61,983 bases of DNA from Clostridia bacterium. Lineage in GTDB: Bacteria; Bacillota; Clostridia; UMGS1810. How positions within the stretch are numbered: position 1 is the first letter of the stretch; every line of letters starts with the position of its first letter. The notes beneath the pieces are model-generated. The model made no database searches and was not told the origin of the DNA. It was given only the letters and a program-made list of their open reading frames with translations. Positions 50,101 to 58,753 of this stretch are shown here, in pieces. Location of the stretch: positions 1 through 61,983 of the forward strand of contig JAFQBA010000042.1 in assembly GCA_017416845.1 (NCBI GenBank), given 5' to 3'. The translations under genes were made by a program, and so were the position numbers.

Positions 50101-51626
50101 CATGGGTTACAAATTCCGAATTTGATTTTCTTTCACAGTCTACAATCTCTTACGCAGATCAAGACCACACAAGAAGTATTCTCTTTATAAAAGACGGACT
50201 CTTTGTGGTTTCCGATCTTATGAAACCAAAAGATGCGAGTTCCGAAAACAATTACAAACAATACTGGCACATGTTACCCGATGCAAACATTTCTGCCGAT
50301 GACGACAAAAACGTGCTGAAATCCAACTACGACGACGGCAAAAATCTCATTCTTGCCTCGGCAGATGATGACAGGACATTTCTTGAAGAGGGATATTATG
50401 ACACCTCCGACGGTACACCTGTTGCCAACAATGCAGGTATATTTGAAAAAACAGTGATGGGCGATGCAAGCTTTGACACCGTGATGTATGTGTCTAAATA
50501 CAAAGATGCATCAGTCAGTGCAGAACGCATTGAAAGCGATTTTTCCGAAAATGAAGTAAGTGCGGTAAAAATCAATGTTTATGAAAATTCAAAGTCGGAA
50601 ACATATTACTATATGCAAAACTACAGCTTTGAAGAAAACAAAACAGTTTCTTTCGCTGACTTCACAACCGATGCCAAAGTGGCTCTCATAGGCACCGACA
50701 AAGACGGCAACATCATTTCTGCAATAATGTCGGATGGCAGTTACATCAAAGAAAACGGAAAAACAATTCTTGAAACCAAAGATTCGGTCACGGATATATT
50801 TGCCGAATTTAAGACAAGCAAGCTCTCAATTGTTTCTTCCGATACTACTCTTTCATCGCAGGACATTAAGACAACCGGAAAATCAAGCATTAAGTCGGCA
50901 GTGTTTAACGGTGAAGGCAAAGAATTTAAATTTTCAAACGGTGTGATAAGTCTGGGCAAAAAAGATGCAGAAGAGATTATCATTGATGATAAAAACAAAA
51001 ATGACGGTATCAAGGATAAGCCATCCTCCGGATCGGGAGGCGGTGGCAACAGTGGCGATGGCGGGTTTGTGCCGCCTCCGCTTATCGATTCGACGATTCC
51101 GTTTTCCGATATAAGCGGTCACTGGGCGAAAGATTACATTGTAACTCTTCACTCAAAAAATATTATAAACGGAAATCCTGACGGTACATATAGTCCGGAC
51201 AATTCAATCACAAGAGCTGAGTTTGTTGCTATAGCAATCAGAACCCTTGGTGAAGCTAAAGCCGATTATACAAATGTCTTTGATGATGTGTCTTCATCTG
51301 ACTGGTTTGCAAAAGATGTGCAGACTGCCGTAAATCTCGGCATAATATCTGCAGATGTCAAATTCAGACCAAACGACAATATCACCCGTGAAGAAATGGC
51401 AAAAATTCTCACCGGTTGCGCACACCACCTTGGTATGTGGGAAACCAAAACAACTGAGCTTGGTTTCAGTGATTCAAATCTCATTAGCGACTGGGCAAAG
51501 GAATATGTTGAATTTGCTTTTTCAAACGGTCTGGTAAACGGCAAAGACTCCAATATGTTTGATCCCAAAGGCAACACCACGAGAGCAGAAACCGCAGCTG
51601 TGTTCTGCCGTCTTATTTCAAAGTAA
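44112..51626 (+). CDS. Giant SLH-anchored heparinase II/III protein with repeated LamG- and Ig-like modules
   Basis: The protein has 2504 residues. A signal peptide (about 1-27) is followed by three tandem units (about 35-975). Each has a LamG/concanavalin-like module (FSDGIISP, EFTLSKTC-VVR-R) and an atrophied bacterial Ig-like domain (ITWRSSDEDIISPLGTVTRP). A fourth such module (about 985-1170) and two more Ig-like domains follow. The catalytic part covers about 1374-2240 and includes an inserted DNRLRE-like stretch (about 1513-1633). It has a toroid (SLDAGLRMHQWVP, GYHRSSFAMY, YGDESGGG) and the canonical HGHADDNSIILFGNGKRLL then VDAG. A Gly/Ser/Pro linker leads to three SLH repeats (about 2326-2500). 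The full His/Asp metal and base set suggests an active surface lyase for a uronic-acid polysaccharide. It is coupled to the GH88-like gene by an ATGA overlap. Confidence 0.88.
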   Translation: MKNMCFRKIISLIIVFAMVMPWVEIKADSSNEKPTDLTPIYVDDFSDGIISPHIAKRKFYTSDPADTLIESDGKLTFKRTKYVWYSDATAGEPTVRLHANENQTGGADGKVFTEFTLSKTREVVRVRINDDSFKYITEIKWEGDRLSYTWRDADMKLCSASIDAPASESVRISLSADIFSNTPKFSLWLNDELKVDNGFSTQDLSSAHLAMVQVYTLIYGNYSKNEGTFTIEDFGIYRVNESDPEEPEPDNDDEQKVDSDLNFLTEDLILSLPKMGDYLIDSLKLDALGHGHSGSEITWRSSDEDIISPLGTVTRPDEDTKVTITATVTSGECSKEKEFTFTVPGKDTDVNGLPGNLTPIYTDGFSDGEISPNTEKGKFYTGNPADTLTEHDGNLVFERQKYVWYTDADAGEPRVRLHANEDKSGYSGKVYTEFTVSKTCDVLRIRLNATDGQYISMIQWEGDKFKISYCDSSLASKSETLTISSGDTVKVGFYADTASNRPMFSMWINNEKIIDRKFSCTQLNSDSVNFGYLQFYTLIYGNYGKSGKYSLDNVGIYSVDSEYVDKPLPKPPVEDNRTDEEKVTDDLDAITDNDVLSVPQTEDGYIIDHLDIDGIKEGEGGSRICWASSNEDIIAIDGKLTRPIDDTEVTVTATATLGDVIKSKSFTYKVAGMSTDVGGMRTDRFPLYYDDFSDGVISPNITKRNLKSTDIALEENGKLILRSEAQATHEPGFMIYQNDTQSVLSGDFITEFTLSKTCDVVRMRMYNANWNYLSQIYWNKSSFSIEYKDSENKTKNLNLTIDSDSKAKVTIYTNITGSQPSFTMWVNNKLVLEDVTSCMNMSPGNVKWTSIYTANYSTYTKVGDVMIDNFGYYDILAKMSDKERVKADADIIDDAALIKTTTPLEGYAYEDLNFPSYGKNGSRIIWSTSDESIISSDGTVTRPSDKNVEVTITAEFISGNESLTKTYKIIVIGNHVVTDDVPTVETMIVENDFSSPDTPSHIDTNIVGSGTAQVENGALVISKTDSGTAQVGAMIYTGLDKTNVATGVIGLEFDVTRQSSKPVQIRTMDANGNLYYSMAWGGSGISAYYSDDKSVQGTQNGVWSGSGNTIHINLMFDTANSTYWLWVNGKPAIVEKYSRSVGVSAVCYTMFYLENIETIKIDNYKVYHAIPPQAQRLKFDFGGFGEKDILNETPIAGNIIQSDLTLPTELRYKTTITWESSHPDIIDPQTGKVTRPLDTDDNPLVIITANMENSGVSASKEFSYRVLRDFSDGTDIGKMEAEDIKPYYITNENPNAIRQSLNLMEKGLYGSPIMWSSSDTSVITNSGRVIRPRFDEEDVTVTMTAKIGDYTKDLTFTVLKDEAPKDPMHTSDEEFFGLWESGSFVKGPQLDYSIPGLSAVMEAAKSGDYERAKEELLEYFKTRDVPSPISLGTRRTGWVDARADGLLELGEEASYWKGQMTITSDDYEAVTASIHSPSSISKIKCKTFELIARYNESTSAFVLGTDADNPNKVPKLELTVNGAVRTYIATGSATIRAGSYSREHIDNNKELQAKMFGDFLGDETYRILLSFDLSDIEASDKIEAAQLVIYAKKSVPYADNKQLWIIDNRGKAWDEETVFWDNLNFTVHNYNGLVGGSNWKGAKSSDIEFAYQAPRFMHSRNTMTEYKYTGNEKYAYSLLGQVMDIIVDTGNQTPYPRSLDAGLRMHQWVPLMNTFKDSPYMTSEFVTAFMKYMYRQFKYFPSRKDATGNWREYEQLAVLYATSAYPELTNSASTKATCIESWQNAFNKSFMSDGSYIEDTGGYHRSSFAMYRDFKKACIDSNTMLPEEFDETLRKAAYYMVLTNSAEGYPLQYGDESGGGASASSRYAEVADWYNDYEFRFIDSFGKVGTEPAWTSYQFPEGRYTMMRSNWDKDAIYLHTNVRGGGGHGHADDNSIILFGNGKRLLVDAGKFTYNTYDPARIYGLSTKGHNTVVINDQSQRMGWTGNELTVRGNINSWVTNSEFDFLSQSTISYADQDHTRSILFIKDGLFVVSDLMKPKDASSENNYKQYWHMLPDANISADDDKNVLKSNYDDGKNLILASADDDRTFLEEGYYDTSDGTPVANNAGIFEKTVMGDASFDTVMYVSKYKDASVSAERIESDFSENEVSAVKINVYENSKSETYYYMQNYSFEENKTVSFADFTTDAKVALIGTDKDGNIISAIMSDGSYIKENGKTILETKDSVTDIFAEFKTSKLSIVSSDTTLSSQDIKTTGKSSIKSAVFNGEGKEFKFSNGVISLGKKDAEEIIIDDKNKNDGIKDKPSSGSGGGGNSGDGGFVPPPLIDSTIPFSDISGHWAKDYIVTLHSKNIINGNPDGTYSPDNSITRAEFVAIAIRTLGEAKADYTNVFDDVSSSDWFAKDVQTAVNLGIISADVKFRPNDNITREEMAKILTGCAHHLGMWETKTTELGFSDSNLISDWAKEYVEFAFSNGLVNGKDSNMFDPKGNTTRAETAAVFCRLISK
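44215..47030 (+). repeat. Three tandem coding repeats of about 940-970 bp
   Basis: Units start near 44215, 45180 and 46140. Each encodes a LamG-like plus Ig-like pair opening with a PIYVDDFSDG, PIYTDGFSDG or PLYYDDFSDG form. Units 1 and 2 are closest (both with KFYT, ADTL, KYVWY, RLHANE); unit 3 has diverged. They are prone to recombination and copy-number change. Confidence 0.75.
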
Positions 51627-51631
51627 TTTAT

Positions 51632-51670
51632 GTTCCGAAAGAAACCGACAAAAAAGATTTCTTTCGGAAC
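51632..51670 (+). terminator. Hairpin between the giant lyase gene and the next secreted gene
   Basis: Thirteen-bp arms GTTCCGAAAGAAA (51632-51644) and TTTCTTTCGGAAC (51658-51670) enclose a 13-nt loop. No U-tract follows (GATAAAATTATAAA), so it may be a weak terminator or a transcript-stabilising stem inside the operon. Confidence 0.5.
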
Positions 51671-51704
51671 GATAAAATTATAAATTTTAAGGAGGAATTT
51701 TATT

Positions 51705-53939
51705 ATGAAAAAATTATTAAGTGTTATGCTTACCCTTGCAATGGTTTTATCAATTTGTGCAGTTCCCGTTTTTGCGGCAACTGATGAGACTGTGGCCGAT
51801 GCCGAAGCTCTTACAATTGATGACATTCTCTCTGTTCCAGAATGGGACGGCAACATCGAAGTAAATACCCTCATTGACAACCTTAATCTTGATTCCGTAA
51901 CAAAAGGTGAAATTAACGAAAGCCCTATCACCTGGACATCTTCAGATGCCAATGTGATTTCTGAAACAGGCACAGTAACAAGAGGTACAGACGATGCTGA
52001 AGTTACTCTTACCGCAACAATTGGAAGCGAAGGAAACGTAACAACAAAAGATTTCACATTTTTTGTTCCTGCCGCATCAAAAAATGTGAATGGTATGCCA
52101 ACTCCCGGAAGTGAAGTGTGGAACGATACTTTTGACGGTGACACCGTTGTTGCTTCAAGCGGATATTCCGAAGGATACCGTACCAATGCTCCTCAAAGTA
52201 CCTCAGCATATGCCAAAGACGAATACGGAAAACTTAATCTTTACTCAAATGTTTGGGGACAGGAATATTTTGTAAGAAGATACAACACAAAAATTACAGG
52301 CAAGGGTGTTTATGAATTTACCCTCGGCGGTAATTCCAATTCATTCAGACTTCAGCTCATTGACAACGGTTTCACATCCAAACCGCTTGATATGATTTGC
52401 TACAGAATTTCAAACAAAATTACAATCGGTACAAAAGATTATATGATTCCATCACACGCATCAGGTGAAAATTGGAAATTCACTATTTTCTTTGATACAT
52501 CAAAGGATGTTGCAACAATCTGGCTCAACAACAAGCTTTTCCTCGAAAATATAAATATGAATGCAACAAATGACGTGGGAATATTAAATATTGCAATTCT
52601 TGCATCAGGAAACTATGACGGTCGCGGAAGTGTTACTCTTGACAACTTCAAAGCATATTCTGCGACCGAAAGTGAGCTTTCACTTGATGCAAATGCCGTT
52701 AGCGCAAATCTTGTTGAAGGTATGACATATACCGCAGATAACGGCAAGACTTATCTTCTTGATGGACTCAATTTTATGAAAACAACAGGAACAAACGCAA
52801 GCACAATTTCCTACGAATGTGACAGTGAATTTGTGGCTTCAAACGGTAATCTCAAAAACGACGTTGTAGACAGAGATATCACAGTCAGTGCAACTGTTTC
52901 AAATGAAGGCTACTCTGTCAAAAAGGAATTTGAATACACAATTCCCGGAAAATATAATAAAATCGGACTTGGAAATCACCCGGCAAAAGATTACTCAACA
53001 CTCACTGAACTCAAATTCAATGAAAGCGGTGAGGCAGGCTATTCCTATCGTAAGCACGATGATCAGACCCCAAAAGAATCAATCGGTTATGAAAACGGTG
53101 GTCTGGTATATAAAACTTCCGGCGTAACAAGTACTGCAGATACTCTCTATGTTATCGACTCCGTTTGTAATAAAACAGTTTCTGAATTTGTTATGGAAAA
53201 CACAAGCAACGGTCTTATCATAAAAATTGCCGGTGGCGGATATAACAAATGGTATATTTCTCATCTTAAGGGAAGCCTTTATGCAAGTAAGGCTGACGGC
53301 AGTGCAGTTGCAACGGTGGATGGTTCGACCACCGGTTATCCTGTATCCGGCATAATGAAGCTTACTCTTGTGTTTGATTTTTCATCTTCAATTCACACAA
53401 TGGATGTCTGGGTTAACGGAAACCTTGTTTACGAAAATGTTCCTGCCGCAAACTCATCCTATAAAGGCTACTCGGCACTCTGGGTTAATCACAGAACCGC
53501 AGCAAACGGATTTTGTATATCAACAGGCGGAAGTTGGCTTATGGGTAATGGTACAACCACCATATATAGCATAAAGAACTATAATCCTGCTGATACCTCT
53601 GCACTTGCTTCAATTATGAAAGGAACAGAAGTATTCTCCAACGGCGGCACAGTTGTTGCAGGTGACAACACCGTAACACTTCCCGTTATTGCAACAAATG
53701 CAGAAGGCGGTTCAAACGGCGGTGTTCTCATCTATGCTATCTATGAAACAGATGGCGGAGTAAAACAACTTGTCGGTGTTAAAACAGTTGATATGAACCT
53801 TGACGAATTTTCCCACAGAGAATATACCGCTACAGTAAATGTTGATTCAAAAGCAGAAAACTTTGAACAGAAAGTGTTTATCTTTGACGGTATGAGTTCA
53901 ATTAATCCTCTTTCGGTTGGTGAATTTCCGCAGAACTGA
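51705..53939 (+). CDS. Secreted module protein with Ig-like and LamG-like domains, no catalytic domain
   Basis: The protein has 744 residues behind AAGGAGG. A signal peptide (MKKLLSVMLTLAMVLSICAVPVFA) is followed by an atrophied bacterial Ig-like domain (ITWTSSDANVISETGTVTRG), a LamG-like module (about 145-330), a second Ig-like domain, and a second LamG-like module (about 440-620). The C-terminal Ig-like tail contains KVFIFDGMSSINPLSVGEF. The modules match those in the giant protein encoded upstream, suggesting exchange or duplication. There is no SLH repeat and no enzyme fold. It is probably a secreted carbohydrate-binding accessory protein. The C-terminal tail resembles those of the products at 15551-18475 and 7645-10797. 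Confidence 0.75.
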   Translation: MKKLLSVMLTLAMVLSICAVPVFAATDETVADAEALTIDDILSVPEWDGNIEVNTLIDNLNLDSVTKGEINESPITWTSSDANVISETGTVTRGTDDAEVTLTATIGSEGNVTTKDFTFFVPAASKNVNGMPTPGSEVWNDTFDGDTVVASSGYSEGYRTNAPQSTSAYAKDEYGKLNLYSNVWGQEYFVRRYNTKITGKGVYEFTLGGNSNSFRLQLIDNGFTSKPLDMICYRISNKITIGTKDYMIPSHASGENWKFTIFFDTSKDVATIWLNNKLFLENINMNATNDVGILNIAILASGNYDGRGSVTLDNFKAYSATESELSLDANAVSANLVEGMTYTADNGKTYLLDGLNFMKTTGTNASTISYECDSEFVASNGNLKNDVVDRDITVSATVSNEGYSVKKEFEYTIPGKYNKIGLGNHPAKDYSTLTELKFNESGEAGYSYRKHDDQTPKESIGYENGGLVYKTSGVTSTADTLYVIDSVCNKTVSEFVMENTSNGLIIKIAGGGYNKWYISHLKGSLYASKADGSAVATVDGSTTGYPVSGIMKLTLVFDFSSSIHTMDVWVNGNLVYENVPAANSSYKGYSALWVNHRTAANGFCISTGGSWLMGNGTTTIYSIKNYNPADTSALASIMKGTEVFSNGGTVVAGDNTVTLPVIATNAEGGSNGGVLIYAIYETDGGVKQLVGVKTVDMNLDEFSHREYTATVNVDSKAENFEQKVFIFDGMSSINPLSVGEFPQN

Positions 53940-53992
53940 AAACTTTTCAAATTGAAATTTATCGAGCTGTTTAACACAAGGAACGACAACTC

Positions 53993-54028
53993 GGCAAAGT
54001 GAAAATTGCTTGCAATTTTCACTTTGCC
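53993..54028. repeat. Perfect 17-bp inverted repeat with 2-nt centre
   Basis: GGCAAAGTGAAAATTGC (53993-54009) and its complement (54012-54028) flank TT. It lies between the 744-residue gene and the GH20-like gene. No U-tract follows (TCGGGGAC), so it looks more like a repetitive extragenic palindrome than a terminator. Confidence 0.7.
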
Positions 54029-54092
54029 TCGGGGACAGGAAAAAAAGATTCATCACATTTCACGCTTGATTAATACTTTACAGGTGAAAAAT

Positions 54093-55859
54093 ATGAAAAC
54101 AAAAATAGCGAAAATAACAAATTACGATTTCGATTGCAATATAAAAGAAAAACAATACGACGGAGTATATGTATCCTGTGACGGCAAAAACGCCGTTATA
54201 GGATACGGCTCCAAGGTTCAGAAGATGAGAGCATATTTTCTTCTTTCGATGAATATGAAAAAAGGAAACACATCTTTTGAAATATCCGAAAAACCTGTAT
54301 TTGAAACCTGCGGTCCCATGATAGATATGTCAAGGGGCGGGGTTATGAAACCTGATGCGGTGAAAGACTACATCGACCGTGTGGCAGCATTGGGACTCAA
54401 TATGCTTATGCTCTACACCGAAGATATTTACGAGATTGAGGGTTATCCGAAGTTTGGATATCTTCGCGGCAGATACACCCCAAAAGAGCTTAAAGAAATA
54501 GACGATTATGCTTTTGAAACGGGAGTTGAACTTATCCCCTGTATTCAGACTCTCGGTCATCTTTCAAACTATATCAAATGGGGCGAAGCATCGTCATTTG
54601 CCGAAAATTCATCGGTTCTTCTTCCCGGATGTGACAAGACTTATGATTTTATTGAATCGGAAATAAAAGCTGTGCGCTCGTGCTTTCGTTCAAACCGCAT
54701 ACATCTCGGAATGGACGAAGCAATTGGTCTCGGACTTGGAAAATATTTAAAAGCTAACGGCCTTGAAAGACCTCTTGATATATTCAACAACCATCTTAAA
54801 AAAGTACTTTCCATTGCAGAAAAATACGGATACGAGCCGATGATATGGGGAGATATGTATTTCGGAAGTGAAAGTGCAGACGATTATTACGAAACCGATG
54901 CCGTTATTCCCGATTACGCCCTTGAAAGCGCTCCCGAAAACACAGAAATGGTTTTTTGGGACTATTACCACGATTTTTATGAATACTATGATAAAAAGTT
55001 CATACAGTTTGAAAGATTCTCCAACAAAACTGTTTTTGCCGGCGGAGTGTGGACTTGGGACGGATTTGCACCAAATTTTGATTATACCCTTCGTACAATG
55101 GAACCTGCCCTGAAAGCTTCAATTGACCACGGCATAAAAACAGTAATTGCCACAATGTGGGCAAACGGCGGATGTGAAACTGACTTTTTCAAAGCCTTTG
55201 ATGCACTTTGTGTTTTTTCGGAATATTACTATAAAGGGAAATCCTGTACAATCGATGATATTTATTCTTCGGCAGAGCATATATCGGGCGCAAGCCGTGA
55301 AGTTATTGATGCAGTTTCTTCTTTTCATCTTGGCAGAATAGGGGCAGACGGTGTTGGCAGGGGACTTTTCTATTGTGATCCTCTCATAAACCTTTTAGGC
55401 AACGGTCTTTCTTATGAAGTAACAACTTCAATTTATAGAAAATCCATAGAAACAATAAATAATAATCCTTCCTATAAATTTTGCAGATACTATTCTCTTC
55501 TTTTTGAAATTGCAGACATAAAATCCGATATGGTTTTGAATCTTCAGAATAAATATAAGCAAGGGGATAAAGAATACATTAAAAACCTTGCTGATAATGT
55601 TATTCCAAAGCTTCGAGCAATGTATAAAGAGTTTTATAAGCTGTTTTGCGAAAACTGGCACAGTCACTACAAAGCCATGGGTTTTGAAATGTATGCAAGC
55701 CGTTTTGGCGGAATTGATTTCAGACTTGAATATGCCGCTCAAAAGCTTTCGGATTATGTGTCGGGAAAAATAAGCTTTGTTGAAGAGCTTGAAGAAGAAA
55801 TTCTTCATAATTTAAGATCGTGGAAATTCAGCTCACACTTTATGAACACTTGTATATAG
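54093..55859 (+). CDS. GH20-like beta-N-acetylhexosaminidase
   Basis: I chose ATG 54093 because AGGTGA precedes it; an upstream in-frame ATG at 54006 lies inside the inverted repeat. The 588-residue product has no signal peptide. After a small N-terminal domain comes a TIM barrel with GPMIDMSRGGVMKP, LGLNMLMLYTEDIYEIEGYP, PCIQTLGHLSNY and the GH20 catalytic pair Asp208-Glu209 in IHLGMDEA. FWDYYHDFY and WTWDGFAPN follow. In GH20 the Asp orients the substrate acetamido group and the Glu is the acid/base. It should remove terminal N-acetylhexosamines in the cytoplasm. With lyase and GH88-like partners this points to a glycosaminoglycan-like substrate. Confidence 0.85.
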   Translation: MKTKIAKITNYDFDCNIKEKQYDGVYVSCDGKNAVIGYGSKVQKMRAYFLLSMNMKKGNTSFEISEKPVFETCGPMIDMSRGGVMKPDAVKDYIDRVAALGLNMLMLYTEDIYEIEGYPKFGYLRGRYTPKELKEIDDYAFETGVELIPCIQTLGHLSNYIKWGEASSFAENSSVLLPGCDKTYDFIESEIKAVRSCFRSNRIHLGMDEAIGLGLGKYLKANGLERPLDIFNNHLKKVLSIAEKYGYEPMIWGDMYFGSESADDYYETDAVIPDYALESAPENTEMVFWDYYHDFYEYYDKKFIQFERFSNKTVFAGGVWTWDGFAPNFDYTLRTMEPALKASIDHGIKTVIATMWANGGCETDFFKAFDALCVFSEYYYKGKSCTIDDIYSSAEHISGASREVIDAVSSFHLGRIGADGVGRGLFYCDPLINLLGNGLSYEVTTSIYRKSIETINNNPSYKFCRYYSLLFEIADIKSDMVLNLQNKYKQGDKEYIKNLADNVIPKLRAMYKEFYKLFCENWHSHYKAMGFEMYASRFGGIDFRLEYAAQKLSDYVSGKISFVEELEEEILHNLRSWKFSSHFMNTCI

Positions 55860-55874
55860 AAAGGTGTATGATTT

Positions 55875-58508
55875 ATGAAAAAAATAATAGCTTTTATTCT
55901 CTGTCTGTGTCTTTGCTTGCCGGTAACTGCCGTGTTCGCGGGAGAATATGACAATTCCATAGCAAGAGTGTGCGGTATTGGTGTTATGGGAAATGTGGCA
56001 GACGGAGATTTCAGAGCTGATGACAACATTACCCGTGCAGAATTTACAGCAGTAGCCTTAAGGCTTCTCGGAATATTTTCCTCGCCTCAGGCAAGTACTG
56101 AATTTATCGATGTTCCCTATGAGCACTGGGCAAGCGGACATATTGCTATGGCATCAAGCCTTGGATTCATAAACGGCAGAGGAAACGGAATTTTTGCTCC
56201 CGAAGACAATGTTACATATCCGGAAGCTGTAAAAATTCTTGTTTGTGTTCTTGGCAGAGATGTTGTAATGGAAAATCAAGACTATCCGCAAACTTTTCTT
56301 GCAGAAGCCGGGAAGCTTGGCATAACCAAAGGGGTTGAATATACCAACTCTCCGCTTACAAGAGCACAGGTTGCAGCTCTTGCAGACAATGCTCTTGATG
56401 TAAGACCGCTTGAGCTTATCTACGGTACAAACAACTATGAGTCATCAGAATATACTCTGTTTGAAAAACTCTCGCTTATGAAAGATACTTCGGTTTTATC
56501 AGGCATTCTTGAACAGAGCGCTCATTTCTCGCTTGATTTTACACCGAAATTTGAAAAAGGATTTGTTGTAGTTGACGGAATTGCCTTTAAAACAGACAAA
56601 GACTATGACTCTCTTATCGGACAGAGTGTGGATGTATATTACACACAAAGCGGCAATGTCAAAACAGCAGTGTATATTGCTTCAAAGACCGATACCAACA
56701 AGATATTTGTTCTTCCCTCTGATGAAACTTATATTGTTGACAAAAAGATATATTATACCTATGAGTCGGGGAAAGAAAAAACCTACAATCTTTCTGAGGA
56801 CTGTGCATTCCTTGTAAATGGTGACAGACTTTCTCTTCCCGGTGATTTTTCGCTTTCTCTCGGGGATTATACACTTGTTGACAATGATGGTAACAAATCC
56901 ATTGATACTCTGATTGTTAAAAGTGCAGAAAGTTATATTGTAAAATCTGTGTCCGATGAAAACAGTGCAGTATATTTTGACAACAATCGCACATATCACG
57001 GCAGAGGTGGCTTTGCTTTTGACTATGACAATGAAGACAAAGAATATTTAATTGAAGACAAAGACGGCAACGAAGTTTCTTTTGATTACATTGAACCCGG
57101 TGATTCGGTTTCTTTTGTGGGTAATACCGACGACAGCTTTGTAACTGTGATTGTAAATAAAGAAACATTAAGCGGTAAAATTGACGAAATGTCAGAAAGC
57201 AAAATAACGGTTTCGGGAAAAACCGTTCCCATAGGGAAGGATAACAGTGGTAATTATATTTTCACTCCATACATCGGAATGGAAGGAAATTTTGTGATTG
57301 ATACCTTCGGCTACTGCATAGGAAGCTTTGGCACAGCTCCCGACAAATTCACCTATGGTTATATTGCCGATGCAACAAAGGTGAGGGGTCTTGGTTCGAG
57401 TATAAAAATAAAAATTGTTACAGGCACAGAGCCTAAGAGAAATGTAAAGGTTTCAAACGGTGATGAAACTGTGTCGTATTATCTTCAGAATGATGATACC
57501 ACCGTTTACACCCTTGCCGACACCATAAGATTTGGCGACAATCCAACAGATGCCACAGGAACAAAGCTTTCATCGGCAAATCTTGATCCGGCGGTGCTCG
57601 TTGACAAAATTGCAGGATTTACTCTTGATTCCGAAGGGAAAATCAATGCTTTAAACATCTACAGTATACCTGCAAACTTCAGCTCTTACGAATTCAATGC
57701 CGACATATTCTCTTTTGGAGGCATAAGAGCATCAAGGGGATTTGTGAAAGATGAAAGCACCGTTATTGTTTGTGTGCCAAACCTTGTACGTACCCAGGAC
57801 GATTTTGGTGTAAGAGTTCAGATTACCGATGAGACCAATGTTAAGGTATATGGTATAAAAGGCATATATGAAAATGAGTACGGCTCAGAATATGCTTACG
57901 CAGAGCCGATGGATATTATTGTTGTGAAAGCCGATATGGATTCCGAACTTCCTCCAACAATTTCCGAGGATGACGAAATATGTATTGTGGGTACGGTATC
58001 TCTAAAACTTTCGGAAGATGGTGATGAAGTATGCTCGGTAGAGCTCCTTCGTGCAAATACCAAAGAAATCTACATTGCAACCACCGATTCTCCGGTGTAC
58101 TCTGCAGTTAAAAAGCTTCGTAAAGGCGACCTTATCCGTTTTGCAACCAATTCGCAATCCGAAATTGTGAATGTGAGAAAGCTTGCATCTGTTCAGGGAC
58201 TCACCGAATATACCGATGAAGTAAACCTCTACGGCATAATAGAAGATGTTAAATACGATGTATATGATTACCTCAGCAACAGTATGATTGACCGTATTAC
58301 GGTTAATTCCGGTAACAATCTTGTAAATGTAAAGCTCTATAAATCAGAAGGTCAGAACATCTATCTTTATGAACGAAAATCCGGATATATCTATCCTGCT
58401 TCAAGCTCGGATATTATGGCAGAAAGCTACTACGGAGCAAATGCTTCCAAGGTTTTTGCATATATGACCGATAATGAAGCCGAAGTAATTGTACTTATAA
58501 AAGACTAA
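55875..58508 (+). CDS. Large SLH-domain surface protein, paralog of the 897-residue protein
   Basis: The protein has 877 residues. A signal peptide (MKKIIAFILCLCLCLPVTAVFA) is followed by three SLH repeats (about 23-175): DNITRAEFTAVALRLLG, FIDVPYEHWASGHIAMASSLGFING and VTYPEAVKILVCVLGRD. The remaining 700 residues are beta-rich with no known enzyme. They contain units resembling those of the product at 10800-13493 (DTLIVKSAESYIV, LSGKIDEMSESKITVSGKTV, YGYIADATKVRGLG). The C-terminal stretch KVFAYMTDNEAEVIVLIKD may be diagnostic. It starts 15 bp after the GH20-like gene and ends the right-hand operon. It is probably a surface scaffold or binding protein, but its function is unknown. Confidence 0.7.
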   Translation: MKKIIAFILCLCLCLPVTAVFAGEYDNSIARVCGIGVMGNVADGDFRADDNITRAEFTAVALRLLGIFSSPQASTEFIDVPYEHWASGHIAMASSLGFINGRGNGIFAPEDNVTYPEAVKILVCVLGRDVVMENQDYPQTFLAEAGKLGITKGVEYTNSPLTRAQVAALADNALDVRPLELIYGTNNYESSEYTLFEKLSLMKDTSVLSGILEQSAHFSLDFTPKFEKGFVVVDGIAFKTDKDYDSLIGQSVDVYYTQSGNVKTAVYIASKTDTNKIFVLPSDETYIVDKKIYYTYESGKEKTYNLSEDCAFLVNGDRLSLPGDFSLSLGDYTLVDNDGNKSIDTLIVKSAESYIVKSVSDENSAVYFDNNRTYHGRGGFAFDYDNEDKEYLIEDKDGNEVSFDYIEPGDSVSFVGNTDDSFVTVIVNKETLSGKIDEMSESKITVSGKTVPIGKDNSGNYIFTPYIGMEGNFVIDTFGYCIGSFGTAPDKFTYGYIADATKVRGLGSSIKIKIVTGTEPKRNVKVSNGDETVSYYLQNDDTTVYTLADTIRFGDNPTDATGTKLSSANLDPAVLVDKIAGFTLDSEGKINALNIYSIPANFSSYEFNADIFSFGGIRASRGFVKDESTVIVCVPNLVRTQDDFGVRVQITDETNVKVYGIKGIYENEYGSEYAYAEPMDIIVVKADMDSELPPTISEDDEICIVGTVSLKLSEDGDEVCSVELLRANTKEIYIATTDSPVYSAVKKLRKGDLIRFATNSQSEIVNVRKLASVQGLTEYTDEVNLYGIIEDVKYDVYDYLSNSMIDRITVNSGNNLVNVKLYKSEGQNIYLYERKSGYIYPASSSDIMAESYYGANASKVFAYMTDNEAEVIVLIKD

Positions 58509-58617
58509 TCAAATAAAATGGGAATGTAAAAAAACTCCAGACCGCAAAAAGGCAGAAATAATAAGCAATACAGAGTATTAATTAGCCTATAAATCATATG
58601 ATTTTACTACAAATGTT

Positions 58618-58645
58618 GAAAAACATCTGTTTCAAGATGTTTTTC
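58618..58645 (+). terminator. Terminator-like hairpin after the right-hand operon
   Basis: Arms GAAAAACATCT (58618-58628) and AGATGTTTTTC (58635-58645) enclose a 6-nt loop, extended by TTGAA/TTCAA. The T-run within the right arm makes it a credible terminator 110 bp after the last stop codon. Confidence 0.6.
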
Positions 58646-58683
58646 TTCAATTATATGCCATTTTGCTCTTGCCAAATCTCACC

Positions 58684-58714
58684 ACTCAAAGCAAGGCTCT
58701 GCCTTGCTTTGAGT
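58684..58714. repeat. Perfect 14-bp inverted repeat, 3-nt loop
   Basis: ACTCAAAGCAAGGC (58684-58697) and its complement (58701-58714) flank TCT. It lies in non-coding DNA between the operon end and the GH39-like remnant. Confidence 0.75.
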
Positions 58715-58753
58715 TCGATTTGACAATTCTGAATCTTTTTTCCTATTCCCCAA

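Noticed and set aside
51266..52186. Long minus-strand frame (306 codons) opposite the end of the giant lyase gene and the start of the next gene
   Set aside because: It is antisense to well-conserved SLH repeats and a signal peptide, has low-complexity Ser/Val/Thr composition, and crosses a ribosome site and hairpin of the real genes.
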